Of a DNA stretch of 34,514 nucleotides, positions 8,491 through 15,486 are shown in pieces. The position numbers and the translations under genes are program-made. Positions within the stretch are counted from its first letter, which is position 1. Each line of letters begins with the position of its first letter. The stretch comes from Sphingomonas sp. (GTDB lineage: Bacteria; Pseudomonadota; Alphaproteobacteria; Sphingomonadales; Sphingomonadaceae), in the NCBI GenBank assembly GCA_019247755.1, contig JAFBAM010000104.1:1-34514 (forward strand), written 5' to 3'. Below the pieces are notes generated by a model, which saw only the letters and a list, made by a program, of their open reading frames with translations, was not told the origin of the DNA and made no database searches.

Positions 8491-9462
8491 TCAGTTCACT
8501 TTCACTTTGAAGGTCACGGTACGGCTGGCGCCGGCAGCGACATTGCCGAGGCGAACGACGACATTGCCGCCGACGACCTCTCCCTGGTCGCCGTCCGCGG
8601 CGTCGGTTAGCGAGGTCCCGCCGAGATCGAGGGTGCCGGGTTGGTAAGTCGTTCCGACCGGCGCGGAATCGGTGAGAGTAAGGTTGGCGATGCTTCCCGA
8701 CCCGGTGACGGAGGCGACCAGCGTGTAGGTGATGGTCGAGCCCGGCACGTGCGTCGTACCGCCGAACGGGTCGCTGACGGCCGCGCTCTTGGCCAGCCCG
8801 ACGAGCGCCGCCGAGACCCGGTAGAATCCCTTGTCCTGCGCGCTCGCGCCAGTGGAGCCGACGACGGCGTCGCCGCCGCCCTGGCCCTGGCCCGTGAAGA
8901 CTGTTCCGGCCGTCCCGGTGCCGGTCATCGCGGCGGCGACGAGATCGACTTCGCCGCGCTGGCCGTCGGTTGCCGCCGCCGGGATGGTTGAGAGCAGGAA
9001 AACGGTGACCGACGCGTCGGCGGCGAGCAGCGGATCATTCGCGCCCGCGACATAAACGGTATCGACGCCCGGATCGTAGCTACCGTTACCGTTGGTATCG
9101 AGCACGATTGACGTGGTCGTCGGGTCGAAATCGTCACCCGTGATATTGTCGCGTGCGGTGAGTTTGAACGCCTCCGGCCCATTGCCCGCGTTGGTGACTT
9201 TGAAGACGAGGACCTGCTTGGTTGCGCCCGGCGACACGATCACGTCGCTTGCGCTGAGCGTCGCGACAGAAACGTCGAGGATCTCGTCGACCTTGACCGA
9301 GACACTGTTTGAATCGACACTTCCGCTTCCTCCGTTCGGGAGGTCGTAGGTCGCCTTGGCGATATTGGTGATGAGAGTGCCGGCAGGCGTCTTCGCCGCC
9401 ATGACCGGCGCCAAAGGTGCGACCAGAGCCGCAATCCCAACAATCCAACCGAGCTTTTTCAC
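8491..9462 (-). CDS. secreted DUF11-type surface protein, first gene of the operon (323 aa)
   Basis: I chose the GTG at 9462 because it begins a standard signal peptide (MKKLGWIVGIAALVAPLAP, cleavage after VMA) and has AGATGG 6 nt upstream. An in-frame TTG at 9501 would add 13 charged residues. Residues about 122-134 read DTNGNGSYDPGVD, the same Asp/Asn loop as in the 351-aa paralogue, suggesting calcium-stabilised folding. The C-terminal domain is DUF11-like (STITYTLVASVTGSGSIANL, LTDSAPVGTTYQPG). As promoter-proximal gene it probably yields the most abundant product of the cluster. A structural surface protein is more likely than an enzyme. Confidence 0.85.
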   Translation of the reverse strand: MKKLGWIVGIAALVAPLAPVMAAKTPAGTLITNIAKATYDLPNGGSGSVDSNSVSVKVDEILDVSVATLSASDVIVSPGATKQVLVFKVTNAGNGPEAFKLTARDNITGDDFDPTTTSIVLDTNGNGSYDPGVDTVYVAGANDPLLAADASVTVFLLSTIPAAATDGQRGEVDLVAAAMTGTGTAGTVFTGQGQGGGDAVVGSTGASAQDKGFYRVSAALVGLAKSAAVSDPFGGTTHVPGSTITYTLVASVTGSGSIANLTLTDSAPVGTTYQPGTLDLGGTSLTDAADGDQGEVVGGNVVVRLGNVAAGASRTVTFKVKVN

Positions 9463-9580
9463 TATAAGCCATCTTTGATTCAGATGGCCCTTTCTCTCCA
9501 AAATGGGTTAATTTTTTACTGACCGTTAGTCTTTCGTGCGCGGCCGAGGAGTTTCGTTCACTCTCATAGGCGTTTCTTAA

Positions 9581-9599
9581 TGCATCTCATGCAGATGCA
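9581..9599. promoter_or_regulatory. 7-bp inverted repeat in the divergent intergenic region
   Basis: TGCATCT, 5 nt, AGATGCA lies between the surface operon (minus, start 9462) and the 189-aa gene (plus, start 9631). Its position fits an operator for either promoter or a hairpin in the leader of the plus-strand gene. No clear -35/-10 pair was found nearby. Confidence 0.3.
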
Positions 9600-9630
9600 G
9601 CCCGCGCAGCCGCAGCATCAGGGTGATAAA

Positions 9631-10200
9631 ATGCGTGCAACTCAGTGCCGACCTGAATTCTATATTCGGATTGATTTTATTGAATCCCTGGGCTGGGCGA
9701 CGGTTGCTCGGGAGCATCTCGCGGTCGCCCTCGACGTTCTGGTCGTTGCGGTGTCGCGAACCCTGGAACATGATGTGGTATGCGATCGCAACTCTTTCGA
9801 AGGAAACGCCAACTACTTGTTCACGATACCTGCTGCATGCGGATTGCGTCTCGCTTGGGCAGTCGAGGCACGCGCGATCGGGCGGACCGCTCGGCAGCTT
9901 GAGGAAGACTACCGATGTGCCGCTCGTGGCGTCCTCTACTCGCGCGGGGGAGGCGATCTTGAGAGCCTCATGCGAGAGCTCATTGAAAAGGCAGGAGGTC
10001 CACGCGCGAGCTTGAACATGACTCCGCGAAGGATAGACCAGCTTGCGGCAAGTATGAGGCAGGTTGCGCGGCGTGCTTCCGAGCTCGCCCACCTTATCTT
10101 TCTATCGAACGAGCCCTCTCAACCAATAAACCTCAAGCGATCCAGAGGGCCGGGATTGGGAGTCGAACCGCGCCGCGCCCCGATCACCATTCACGGCTGA
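9631..10200 (+). CDS. unknown protein, mostly helical (189 aa)
   Basis: I do not recognise the family. The ATG at 9631 has AGGG 7 nt upstream and is preferred over in-frame ATGs from 9580, which would add a Met/Gln/His-rich stretch. The middle is rich in Ala, Leu and Arg and predicted helical (DVLVVAVSRTLEHDV, IGRTARQLEEDYRCAARGV, MRQVARRASELAHLIFL). There is no signal peptide and no membrane helix. It is transcribed divergently from the surface operon and could be its regulator, but no DNA-binding motif is evident. An overlapping minus-strand frame (9577-10092) is the less likely alternative. Confidence 0.5.
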   Translation: MRATQCRPEFYIRIDFIESLGWATVAREHLAVALDVLVVAVSRTLEHDVVCDRNSFEGNANYLFTIPAACGLRLAWAVEARAIGRTARQLEEDYRCAARGVLYSRGGGDLESLMRELIEKAGGPRASLNMTPRRIDQLAASMRQVARRASELAHLIFLSNEPSQPINLKRSRGPGLGVEPRRAPITIHG

Positions 10201-10302
10201 ATGAAACCATAAACAACAACGAGTTGGCAGGCTTTGGAATTCTGGCGAATAGCCGGTCCGTGGTTGACGGGTTTTTAAGCATCTTTCGATACCAGAGAGG
10301 TC

Positions 10303-10815
10303 ATGCCGAGGCTGCTGAAATCATGGGGCGTGGCGGCCCTGGCGTTGGGCCAGTTGGCTTTCCCCGCCAGTGCCGCTCCGCCGTCAGCTGCGTCGGGCGC
10401 AAGCCTCACGCTCGCAAAGCCCGTGTCCATCGTGAAAACGGCAGATCTCGATTTTGGATCTCTCACGGTAACAAGCGGAGGAACAGCAGTCGTTGACCCA
10501 AACACGAGCCAGCTTTCGGTGACTGGCGGCGTGGTCAGGATTGGAGGATCGGCGCAGCCGGCCCGATTCGAAGTCTCGGCGTCTCGCCTGGCGCTCATCG
10601 TCATCAGGGTGCCTGATACTCCCATAACACTGACACGGATCGGCGGCACCGAACAGATGACTGTCTCGAACTGGACCCTGAATCGGTTCTTCTTGACCCT
10701 GATCGATCAAGCCACGCCCATTCAGTTTGCTGTGGGGGGAACACTCAATGTCGCTGCAAACCAGGTCGAGGGAACGTACCAGGGCACCTTTCCTGTCACC
10801 GTCGACTATTTTTGA
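10303..10815 (+). CDS. DUF4402 domain secreted protein (170 aa)
   Basis: Signal peptide about 1-24 (SWGVAALALGQLAFPASA). The mature part matches DUF4402: LTLAKPVSIVKTADLDFGSL near the start, an alternating beta pattern, then FAVGGTLNVAANQVEGTYQG and a final VTVDYF. The family is small secreted beta-sandwich proteins of unknown role, in some bacteria linked to fimbria-like surface structures. A GAGAGG lies just before the ATG with tight spacing. It is followed by the small lipoprotein gene, whose Shine-Dalgarno overlaps this stop codon. A second DUF4402 gene faces it at 11193-11693. Confidence 0.85.
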   Translation: MPRLLKSWGVAALALGQLAFPASAAPPSAASGASLTLAKPVSIVKTADLDFGSLTVTSGGTAVVDPNTSQLSVTGGVVRIGGSAQPARFEVSASRLALIVIRVPDTPITLTRIGGTEQMTVSNWTLNRFFLTLIDQATPIQFAVGGTLNVAANQVEGTYQGTFPVTVDYF

Positions 10816-10822
10816 GGTAATT

Positions 10823-11074
10823 ATGCGATACAGACTGCTGAACTTGGGGTTAGTCATCGCCTCACTGGGGGCATGCGGCGACCGCGACCAGCGAAGTTGC
10901 GCGGCCGACCGGATGCATCAAATCAGAGAGCTTACCGCGTCTGGCAAAATGGGTACGGATACTAAAGCTGCAACAGCGCGTATCGGAGCGATCTGCGGGA
11001 GCCAGGCTCACAGATTACCGGGATCAGCGCAAATACCTCGAACGACAGTGCGAGAGGTCAGAAATCGTCGCTAG
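10823..11074 (+). CDS. small lipoprotein, probably frameshifted near its middle (83 aa as read)
   Basis: ATG at 10823 with GAGG 5 nt upstream, overlapping the TGA of the DUF4402 gene, so co-transcribed. The start MRYRLLNLGLVIASLGAC has a lipobox (LGAC), so it should be lipid-anchored. After GAICG (about 10996) the reading frame turns into basic, low-information sequence and stops at 11074. The +1 frame from there reads LTDYRDQRKYLERQCERSE and continues to a TGA at 11135, which looks much more like protein and adds two further cysteines. The gene may therefore span 10823-11135 with one frameshift (mutation or sequencing error). Function unknown. Confidence 0.6.
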   Translation: MRYRLLNLGLVIASLGACGDRDQRSCAADRMHQIRELTASGKMGTDTKAATARIGAICGSQAHRLPGSAQIPRTTVREVRNRR

Positions 11075-11112
11075 GCGCCAAGATGATGCGAGCATTGAAA
11101 TCTGTGACTCGG

Positions 11113-11131
11113 GAGCCGGGCTGCCCGGCTC
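11113..11131. terminator. perfect 8-bp hairpin between convergent genes
   Basis: GAGCCGGG, a 3-nt loop and CCCGGCTC lie between the plus-strand lipoprotein gene and the minus-strand DUF4402 gene. There is no T-run on either strand, so it is only terminator-like. The position between convergent ends fits a transcription or RNA-decay barrier. Confidence 0.35.
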
Positions 11132-11192
11132 ATGACGCCATTGAACGCATTTAGGCGCCAACTGAGAAGCACTTCAGTTCCTTGGCCCAACA

Positions 11193-11693
11193 TCATTGAT
11201 AGTCGGCCGTAACGGTCCAGGTGCCAGTATAAATTCCATCGGGGGTGGTCGAGGCAACGCTCACGGACGCGCCAAGGGAGACGTCCAGCGGCCCCGCGGT
11301 GAGGGTCACCGTTTGTGAAGTCGAGCTCGGCGTGACTGCTAGGGTGGAAGGCCCGGTGAGATTGAATCCCGGTGATGTTAGGGTCACGTTGGCATTGGCT
11401 GTTCCGACCAACCGGAATTTGGCCGACTTGGGGGACCCGCTGCAGGTTATCTTTCCCGTGCCAGAGCCGCACGTGACGGCCCCAGCCGTGCTCACCGTGA
11501 CGGTCTCGCCCGTGAAAGCTCCGGCGCCTAATATAACCGTCCCGAAGTCCAGATCCTGAATCTTGGTGATCGTCAGAGGCTTGTATATGCGGGCGGTTCC
11601 GGTCGCCTGCGCCGTTGGTGACACCGCGAGAGCCGGGCTGGCGACCAGGACGAAGGACGCGAATGCCGCTGTACGCCAAGCCCTGCCCAACAT
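11193..11693 (-). CDS. DUF4402 domain secreted protein (166 aa)
   Basis: Signal peptide about 1-23 (TAAFASFVLVASPALA). The DUF4402 pattern is clear: ARIYKPLTITKIQDLDFGTV, a CGSGTGKITC pair of cysteines that may form a disulfide, and an ending of DGIYTGTWTVTADYQ. The ATG at 11693 has GGAG 4 nt upstream. It is convergent with the other DUF4402 gene, with which it shares domain order but little close sequence identity. Likely a periplasmic or surface structural protein. Confidence 0.87.
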   Translation of the reverse strand: MLGRAWRTAAFASFVLVASPALAVSPTAQATGTARIYKPLTITKIQDLDFGTVILGAGAFTGETVTVSTAGAVTCGSGTGKITCSGSPKSAKFRLVGTANANVTLTSPGFNLTGPSTLAVTPSSTSQTVTLTAGPLDVSLGASVSVASTTPDGIYTGTWTVTADYQ

Positions 11694-11745
11694 CGTTCTC
11701 CAGTTTTTTGCCGAACACTGCGATCGACTTTTGTGGTTGCGATCA

Positions 11746-11791
11746 CGTTAACCAGAAGCCTTTGAGATCTGGTTCCGCTTCATGGTTAACG
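11746..11791. promoter_or_regulatory. nested inverted repeats upstream of the DUF4402 gene
   Basis: CGTTAACC (11746-11753) has its exact inverse GGTTAACG at 11784-11791. Overlapping it, AACCAGA (11750-11756) pairs with TCTGGTT (11768-11774). The array begins about 50 nt upstream of the start at 11693 and could be an operator or alternative RNA structures. Confidence 0.35.
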
Positions 11792-11898
11792 CGCTCTTAG
11801 GGTTTTCAGGGCACTCAACCCTGAACGAATGACGTTTGATGAAGCGTAGCATAGCGGCCGCTAACTGGCCGGTAAGATTGTCATGGTAGCTCGGACCG

Positions 11899-12105
11899 GT
11901 GAGCAAGCCTCTCCCTACCAAAATTGCCTTTGGGACTCAGCCGCCTTCTCGGATACGCCGGGACCCACCGCCGGCTTTGCCCCAGCGCAAGGCATTGCAG
12001 CCCTTTCCTACGGAGCGCGAAGTATTGACCGTGGTCGTAGGAGTGATCTTGTTCGCCGTGGCGATTTCCATGATCACTTTCGGGCTGAGCGCGATCAGCA
12101 GCTAG
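11899..12105 (+). CDS. small single-TM protein (68 aa)
   Basis: The GTG start has only a weak ribosome site. Residues 1-40 are Pro/Arg-rich and soluble; residues about 42-65 form one hydrophobic helix (LTVVVGVILFAVAISMITFG), so it should sit in the inner membrane with its N-terminus probably cytoplasmic. A longer overlapping frame (11883-12248) lacks any such pattern and is taken as a shadow. No family recognised. Confidence 0.45.
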   Translation: MSKPLPTKIAFGTQPPSRIRRDPPPALPQRKALQPFPTEREVLTVVVGVILFAVAISMITFGLSAISS

Positions 12106-12402
12106 CTTTTAGAGGGTGGTTTTCAGCCCGAGCTGAGGCTCAAGCCACACGAGCTTGGTGGCGCGCTACCGAGGCGTTCGGCGTTCTGAGGAGGTCGAGG
12201 CCCGCCCTTTGTCGCGCAACAGCGGCCGGGCCTCTGTCGCGGTCTTAGCCCCCAACCTATGAAAAAAACATTAAGTGCCCGCCAGACTGGCGATGGTTCT
12301 GTGGTCGCTCCGGCCAGTCCTAGGAATGGCGTCGCGTGGCCCAGGCTTCGTCTCTTGTAGTGCGCGAGTGCGGCCCCACAGTCCGGGTGGCCAAGGTGCA
12401 AA

Positions 12403-12741
12403 TCAGCTGTGACCGGGAATAGGGTTGTCCGATTCTTCGAATTGCAGCCCAGCGGAGCCGGGAAGCGACCAGCGAATCTGTGCCAATGTGCAGTTGCCAC
12501 CGGCCGTCTCAAGCCGAACTCGCTGGCCAATCGGCAGAGAGCCCTCGCAGGCAACTTTGCAGCCCTCAGAGTTGATGTCGATGATCATCACTGCCAGACG
12601 GCTTCCATCCTGCAAAGCAATTACCCCAGGATATGAGATGGGACTGCGGTGGTCACGTTCGATCCGCTCGGGCACGACCCTCTCCGACGATGGAAGGCCG
12701 TCCATAGCCCGCCGGCGACTTGTGAACGACAAGATTCTCAC
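12403..12741 (-). CDS. PilZ-domain protein, degenerate ligand motif (112 aa)
   Basis: A single PilZ-like beta-barrel: VMIIDINSEGCKVACEG, LPIGQRVRLE and IRWSLPGSAGLQFEES follow the family layout. PilZ domains bind cyclic-di-GMP through RxxxR and [DN]xSxxG. Here the second motif reads DINSEG (Asn for the usual Ser) and no exact RxxxR precedes it, so ligand binding is doubtful. The start may be GTG 12741 or ATG 12705; neither has a strong ribosome site. It is the first of three PilZ genes within 2.3 kb. Confidence 0.8.
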   Translation of the reverse strand: MRILSFTSRRRAMDGLPSSERVVPERIERDHRSPISYPGVIALQDGSRLAVMIIDINSEGCKVACEGSLPIGQRVRLETAGGNCTLAQIRWSLPGSAGLQFEESDNPIPGHS

Positions 12742-12860
12742 CTGGTTGAATTCTTCAACCCAATCGAGGTGGCGACTGGGCCCGGGCTTGTTCGTAAGCA
12801 GCGGCCGCGGTCGTTCGGTGAATAACGGAATATTTAAGCGGGCCTGTTAAAGGGATAGGA

Positions 12861-12989
12861 ATGGGAAAGGGCTCGCAACAATATCATTGGGCTCCGGTCG
12901 TGGATCAGCGCCGCGCCAAGTTCCCCTTTACCTTGCTCTTGTGCCTTGCAACCATACTGACTTTCATCGTCGTATTCGTTGTCAGATAA
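12861..12989 (+). CDS. tiny single-TM protein (42 aa)
   Basis: ATG at 12861 preceded by AGGGATAGGA, a good ribosome site. The product begins MGKGSQQYHWAPVVDQRRAK and continues into a hydrophobic helix (LLLCLATILTFIVVFVV, residues about 25-41) ending in Arg and TAA. The basic N-terminus suggests an inner-membrane anchor with the N-terminus inside. No family recognised; support is the ribosome site and the well-formed membrane helix. Confidence 0.45.
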   Translation: MGKGSQQYHWAPVVDQRRAKFPFTLLLCLATILTFIVVFVVR

Positions 12990-13602
12990 TCGGCCGAAGG
13001 TGAGGATGGGGTCTGCTTGGGCTCACGCACGGCGATCGCTCTCACGGCGTTCCCTCCGGCGTTTATCCTCTGTTTCCGGTCGTGCTCGGTCGTCTTGCCT
13101 TCGATCTGTTTGTCGCCGGTCAGGTCCTGAGCGCTGGATCAGATGCTCGTCCTTATCTGGCTTCTTCATCAGTCGGGGTCCTTTGCGTCTAAGTCAGCAG
13201 GCGTCGCTGACATCTGGGCTAGCGTCGCGTCGCCTGCATCGAATTTGCGAAACGAACACACTCTGGCTGTACCCATAGAAGTCCATTTCGCGCGAGGAGA
13301 TCATCGAAGCCACGCCCGAACTAGGATACGCTGGTCGGATGGGAACTTGAGTGAGGCCCGCGCTACCCCAGCCTCGCCGATACGGGAAGGGTCATCGCGA
13401 GCCTCACCTAAGCCCTATCATCGCACGGCGATCGCTTCGAGTTAACTCTGGTCGGAACTAATACACTCGCACAAAGTTTACCCGCTGCATCGTGTAGCCC
13501 CTAATCCTGCTTGATGCGCAGGTGACAGTAATAAGGCGGTTGAAGCTCCCTTCAGCCGCCTTTTTTCATGGTTAGTCTTAATAGACGCCGCGCTCTGTCG
13601 CG
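12990..13602. other. 613-base stretch without a convincing gene
   Basis: The open frames here (such as 12979-13278 and 13143-13445, plus strand) are Ser/Arg-rich, overlap one another and show no domain pattern. The 3' end holds a small hairpin (CCTGC near 13506, GCAGG near 13518) and then a strong terminator at 13533-13566. A weak promoter-like pair (TTCGAG around 13436, TAATAC at 13459-13464) would give an RNA of roughly 95 nt ending at that terminator. Confidence 0.4.
13533..13566 (+). terminator. strong intrinsic terminator
   Basis: A 13-bp stem with one G-T wobble (AAGGCGGTTGAAG, loop CTCC, complementary arm) is followed by six T residues on the plus strand. On the minus strand it lies about 40 nt after the stop of the PilZ gene and is followed by TTATTA-type sequence, so it may work in both directions. 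No plus-strand gene lies upstream within 540 bases, apart from the possible small RNA. Confidence 0.8.
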
Positions 13603-13974
13603 CTAGAAACTATCCTTCAGGACCAAGCTCGCAATCCCCTCGAATGACCAGCGAACCTCGGCGGCGACTTCCTCGTTTCCGGCCTTGAGGATCACTGCTT
13701 CACCTATTGGCAACACCTCAGAGCATTGCACCTTGCATCCACTAATCGATACATCTTCTATTCGCACGTAGATGGCTCGACCATTTGGTAAGAGCAGTTG
13801 GGCGGATGAATCATGATTACCGTTGATTCGTGTCAAGCGCATCTCCTGCCCGTTGAGGAGGGCAAAGTCTGAGGGCCTCCGGCCCAGCAGCCGTGCGGCT
13901 GCGTGCTGATTGGGCTTTTGTCGTGGGGCGTCTGCCTTTTGCACCCGCGTCGTGGAAGAGCAACTGTGTGTCAA
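13603..13974 (-). CDS. PilZ-domain protein (123 aa)
   Basis: Contains the canonical PilZ motif in RIEDVSISGCKVQC (DxSxxG), followed by VLPIGEAVILK and EVRWSFEGIASLVLKD. The arginine motif RxxxR is not seen exactly upstream; RLTR is the nearest. The longest frame uses a TTG at 13974; an internal GTG (13944) or ATG (13842, giving about 79 aa) may be the real start. The N-terminal 40 residues are basic and low-complexity. Likely a cyclic-di-GMP responsive effector or a degenerate relative. The intrinsic terminator at 13533-13566 closes the gene. Confidence 0.75.
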   Translation of the reverse strand: MTHSCSSTTRVQKADAPRQKPNQHAAARLLGRRPSDFALLNGQEMRLTRINGNHDSSAQLLLPNGRAIYVRIEDVSISGCKVQCSEVLPIGEAVILKAGNEEVAAEVRWSFEGIASLVLKDSF

Positions 13975-14085
13975 ACAGCCGTCTCGCTCCCGCCCAGCGG
14001 GGGGTCGTAGCGAGCGACGGAGTATTAAATAGCTATTCAGAGGTTCGCATTATCCTAGCCGAAGTTCTTGAGGTGCGACCGCAAC

Positions 14086-14703
14086 ATGAAATCGAGTTCT
14101 GAGAAACACAGTATGGACGACGTCGTCTCGAGTGGCGGCGCTGCTGCTGCTCAGCCCGCGCGTGACGAGCGCCGCATGGTCGAGCTCTCCGGCTACCTAC
14201 TTCGACCAACCAAGGAGATCGTAGATATCAAGATCGTCGACCTCTCCTACGATGGGTGCGCAGTCACTACTACCGTCCCGCTTAAGCCTGGTGAAGTCGT
14301 AAGACTGAGCGTGCTTGGCCGAAGCGCTACTAGCGCGGTCGTCCGGTGGTATTCCGGGCGGAGATCGGGACTCCAATTCGAGGATAATCAAAAGGGACGG
14401 GTTTATAGGCCGCGTAGCTCCGACCGGCGGCAGGTCGAAACACAGGCCCTTCTTCGTCGCGCGGGCCGCTTGGCTTTTCCGGTCAGAGTCTTCGACATGA
14501 CATTGTCCGGTTGCCGATGCGAGTTCGTGGACCGCCCTCTCATCGACGAGCGGGTCTGGATTAAGCTCGATAACTTGGCTTCTTTAGAGGCCACCATATG
14601 CTGGATTGAGCAATCAATGGCCGGCCTGACTTATCAGACCCCGTTGCACCCGGCAGTGTTCGAAATGCTAATGTTGCGGCTTCGCCCAGCGGATCGAACC
14701 TAG
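14086..14703 (+). CDS. tandem PilZ-domain protein (205 aa)
   Basis: Two PilZ domains in a row. Domain 1 has RDERR (26-30, RxxxR) and DLSYDG (52-57, DxSxxG), then VVRWYSGRRSGLQFED. Domain 2 has RRAGR (124-128) and DMTLSG (137-142, Thr for Ser), then ATICWIEQSMAGLTYQ. Domain 1 therefore keeps the full cyclic-di-GMP binding signature, and domain 2 nearly so. ATG 14086 is preferred (GAGG about 11 nt upstream); a TTG at 14068 is also in frame. No enzymatic domain is attached, so it probably acts as a cyclic-di-GMP adaptor. It converges on the Flp pilin gene. Confidence 0.85.
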   Translation: MKSSSEKHSMDDVVSSGGAAAAQPARDERRMVELSGYLLRPTKEIVDIKIVDLSYDGCAVTTTVPLKPGEVVRLSVLGRSATSAVVRWYSGRRSGLQFEDNQKGRVYRPRSSDRRQVETQALLRRAGRLAFPVRVFDMTLSGCRCEFVDRPLIDERVWIKLDNLASLEATICWIEQSMAGLTYQTPLHPAVFEMLMLRLRPADRT

Positions 14704-14787
14704 AAGCGCGACGTCCGAGATCCGAAGATTGGACCCAAATGCGGGCATTCATCGGGCAGTGTGTGTCGCCTACGCAAGCTCGCGCAA

Positions 14788-14946
14788 TCACCTCAATTTG
14801 TTTGAGACGTTATTAAATGTGGTGTTGAGCTTCGTCCCCAGGCCCGATATCGCCCCAACGGCGGCAACCGCGATTAGTGCTGCCACTAACCCGTATTCGA
14901 TAGCGGTTGCCCCGTCCTCGTTTCGCAACATTTTCAAGATGTTCAC
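14788..14946 (-). CDS. Flp/Fap-type pilin (52 aa)
   Basis: A GTG start at 14946 with a textbook GGAGG 5 nt upstream. The product has the type IVb (Flp) pilin signature: a short basic leader, then GATAIEYGLVAALIAVAAVG, where cleavage after Gly-12 by a TadV-like prepilin peptidase and the Glu at +5 are characteristic, followed by a short polar tail. The subunit would assemble into Flp/Tad pili for surface attachment. No tad/cpa assembly genes are in the window, so it is an orphan copy here. Its neighbour is the tandem PilZ protein. Confidence 0.88.
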   Translation of the reverse strand: MNILKMLRNEDGATAIEYGLVAALIAVAAVGAISGLGTKLNTTFNNVSNKLR

Positions 14947-14986
14947 GTAGTCCTCCGTGGGTTAGGCGGCTCCCACTACGTGCCTT

Positions 14987-15006
14987 ACATTAACATTTTG
15001 TAATGT
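14987..15006. promoter_or_regulatory. inverted repeat upstream of the pilin gene
   Basis: ACATTA, 8 nt, TAATGT; a perfect 6-bp dyad in AT-rich DNA about 41 nt upstream of the pilin start, where a promoter or operator is expected. Confidence 0.35.
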
Positions 15007-15076
15007 GCGCCGATCTGGTGTTATGCCACCACGACCGCGTCAATCGAATTGAAAGGCGCGCGAGTGAGGGCGAGCA

Positions 15077-15280
15077 GTGGTACGACAGCAGTTGAGAAAG
15101 AGGCTCGATAAAGAAACGCTTGAGCAGCTCTATAATGGGGAGGGCTTGACGGTAGTCCAGATTGCCAATCGATATCATGCCTATTCGTGTAGCGTGCTCA
15201 CGCTAATGGAAAAATACGGGATCCCGCGGCGCCGACCTGGACCTAGGAGGCCAGAGGATCAGAAATCCCCTAACTCGTGA
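15077..15280 (+). CDS. small helix-turn-helix protein, copy 1 (67 aa)
   Basis: GTG start with GAGGG about 7 nt upstream. A basic N-terminus (VRQQLRKRLDKETLEQLYN) precedes a homeodomain-like HTH (LTVVQIANRYHAYSCSVLTL) and a short basic tail (IPRRRPGPRRP). The whole protein is one DNA-binding domain of the kind used to choose a target before cutting or recombination, or as a small regulator. It is a clear paralogue of the 65-aa protein at 16724-16921 (same first nine residues, same HTH frame), so a gene duplication took place within 1.7 kb. Confidence 0.75.
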   Translation: MVRQQLRKRLDKETLEQLYNGEGLTVVQIANRYHAYSCSVLTLMEKYGIPRRRPGPRRPEDQKSPNS

Positions 15281-15419
15281 GTTTGTGGTTGCGTCATGGA
15301 AGCTTTCGTTGGCTCGCAATTTTCTGAAACTCGGGCCTGAGATAATACCGGCGAGCTGAGCTGCAACTTCGGTCTTAGGCCCGATCGGCCCTTGACGATC
15401 GATTGGTGAAGTTTTTTGT

Positions 15420-15461
15420 TAATCATATTCGTAAAATGATTATTTAATGAGGTTGTATAAT
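15420..15461 (+). promoter_or_regulatory. dyad and -10 box upstream of the PEP-CTERM gene
   Basis: TAATCAT (15420-15426), 9 nt, ATGATTA (15436-15442) is a perfect 7-bp inverted repeat. A perfect TATAAT lies at 15456-15461, with no good -35 at 17 nt, so an activator bound at the dyad may replace it. Confidence 0.4.
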
Positions 15462-15484
15462 GCCTTCCCCCGAAAGGGGCGGCA
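15461..15484 (+). promoter_or_regulatory. 5'-leader hairpin over the ribosome site
   Basis: CCCC GAAA GGGG (15468-15479), extended by TGCC/GGCA across a small internal loop. The 3' arm contains the AAGGGG that serves as Shine-Dalgarno for the ATG at 15487, so folding could gate translation. Confidence 0.4.
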
Positions 15485-15486
15485 TC

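Noticed and set aside
9577..10092. 171-codon minus-strand frame
   Set aside because: Overlaps the 189-aa plus-strand frame, which has a better ribosome site and a more regular helical composition.
12123..12554. 143-codon minus-strand frame
   Set aside because: Overlaps the PilZ gene in another frame and is Arg/Pro-rich without pattern.
12821..12860. CtrA-type site (TTAA...TTAA)
   Set aside because: The spacing between the two TTAA is 9, not 7, bases.
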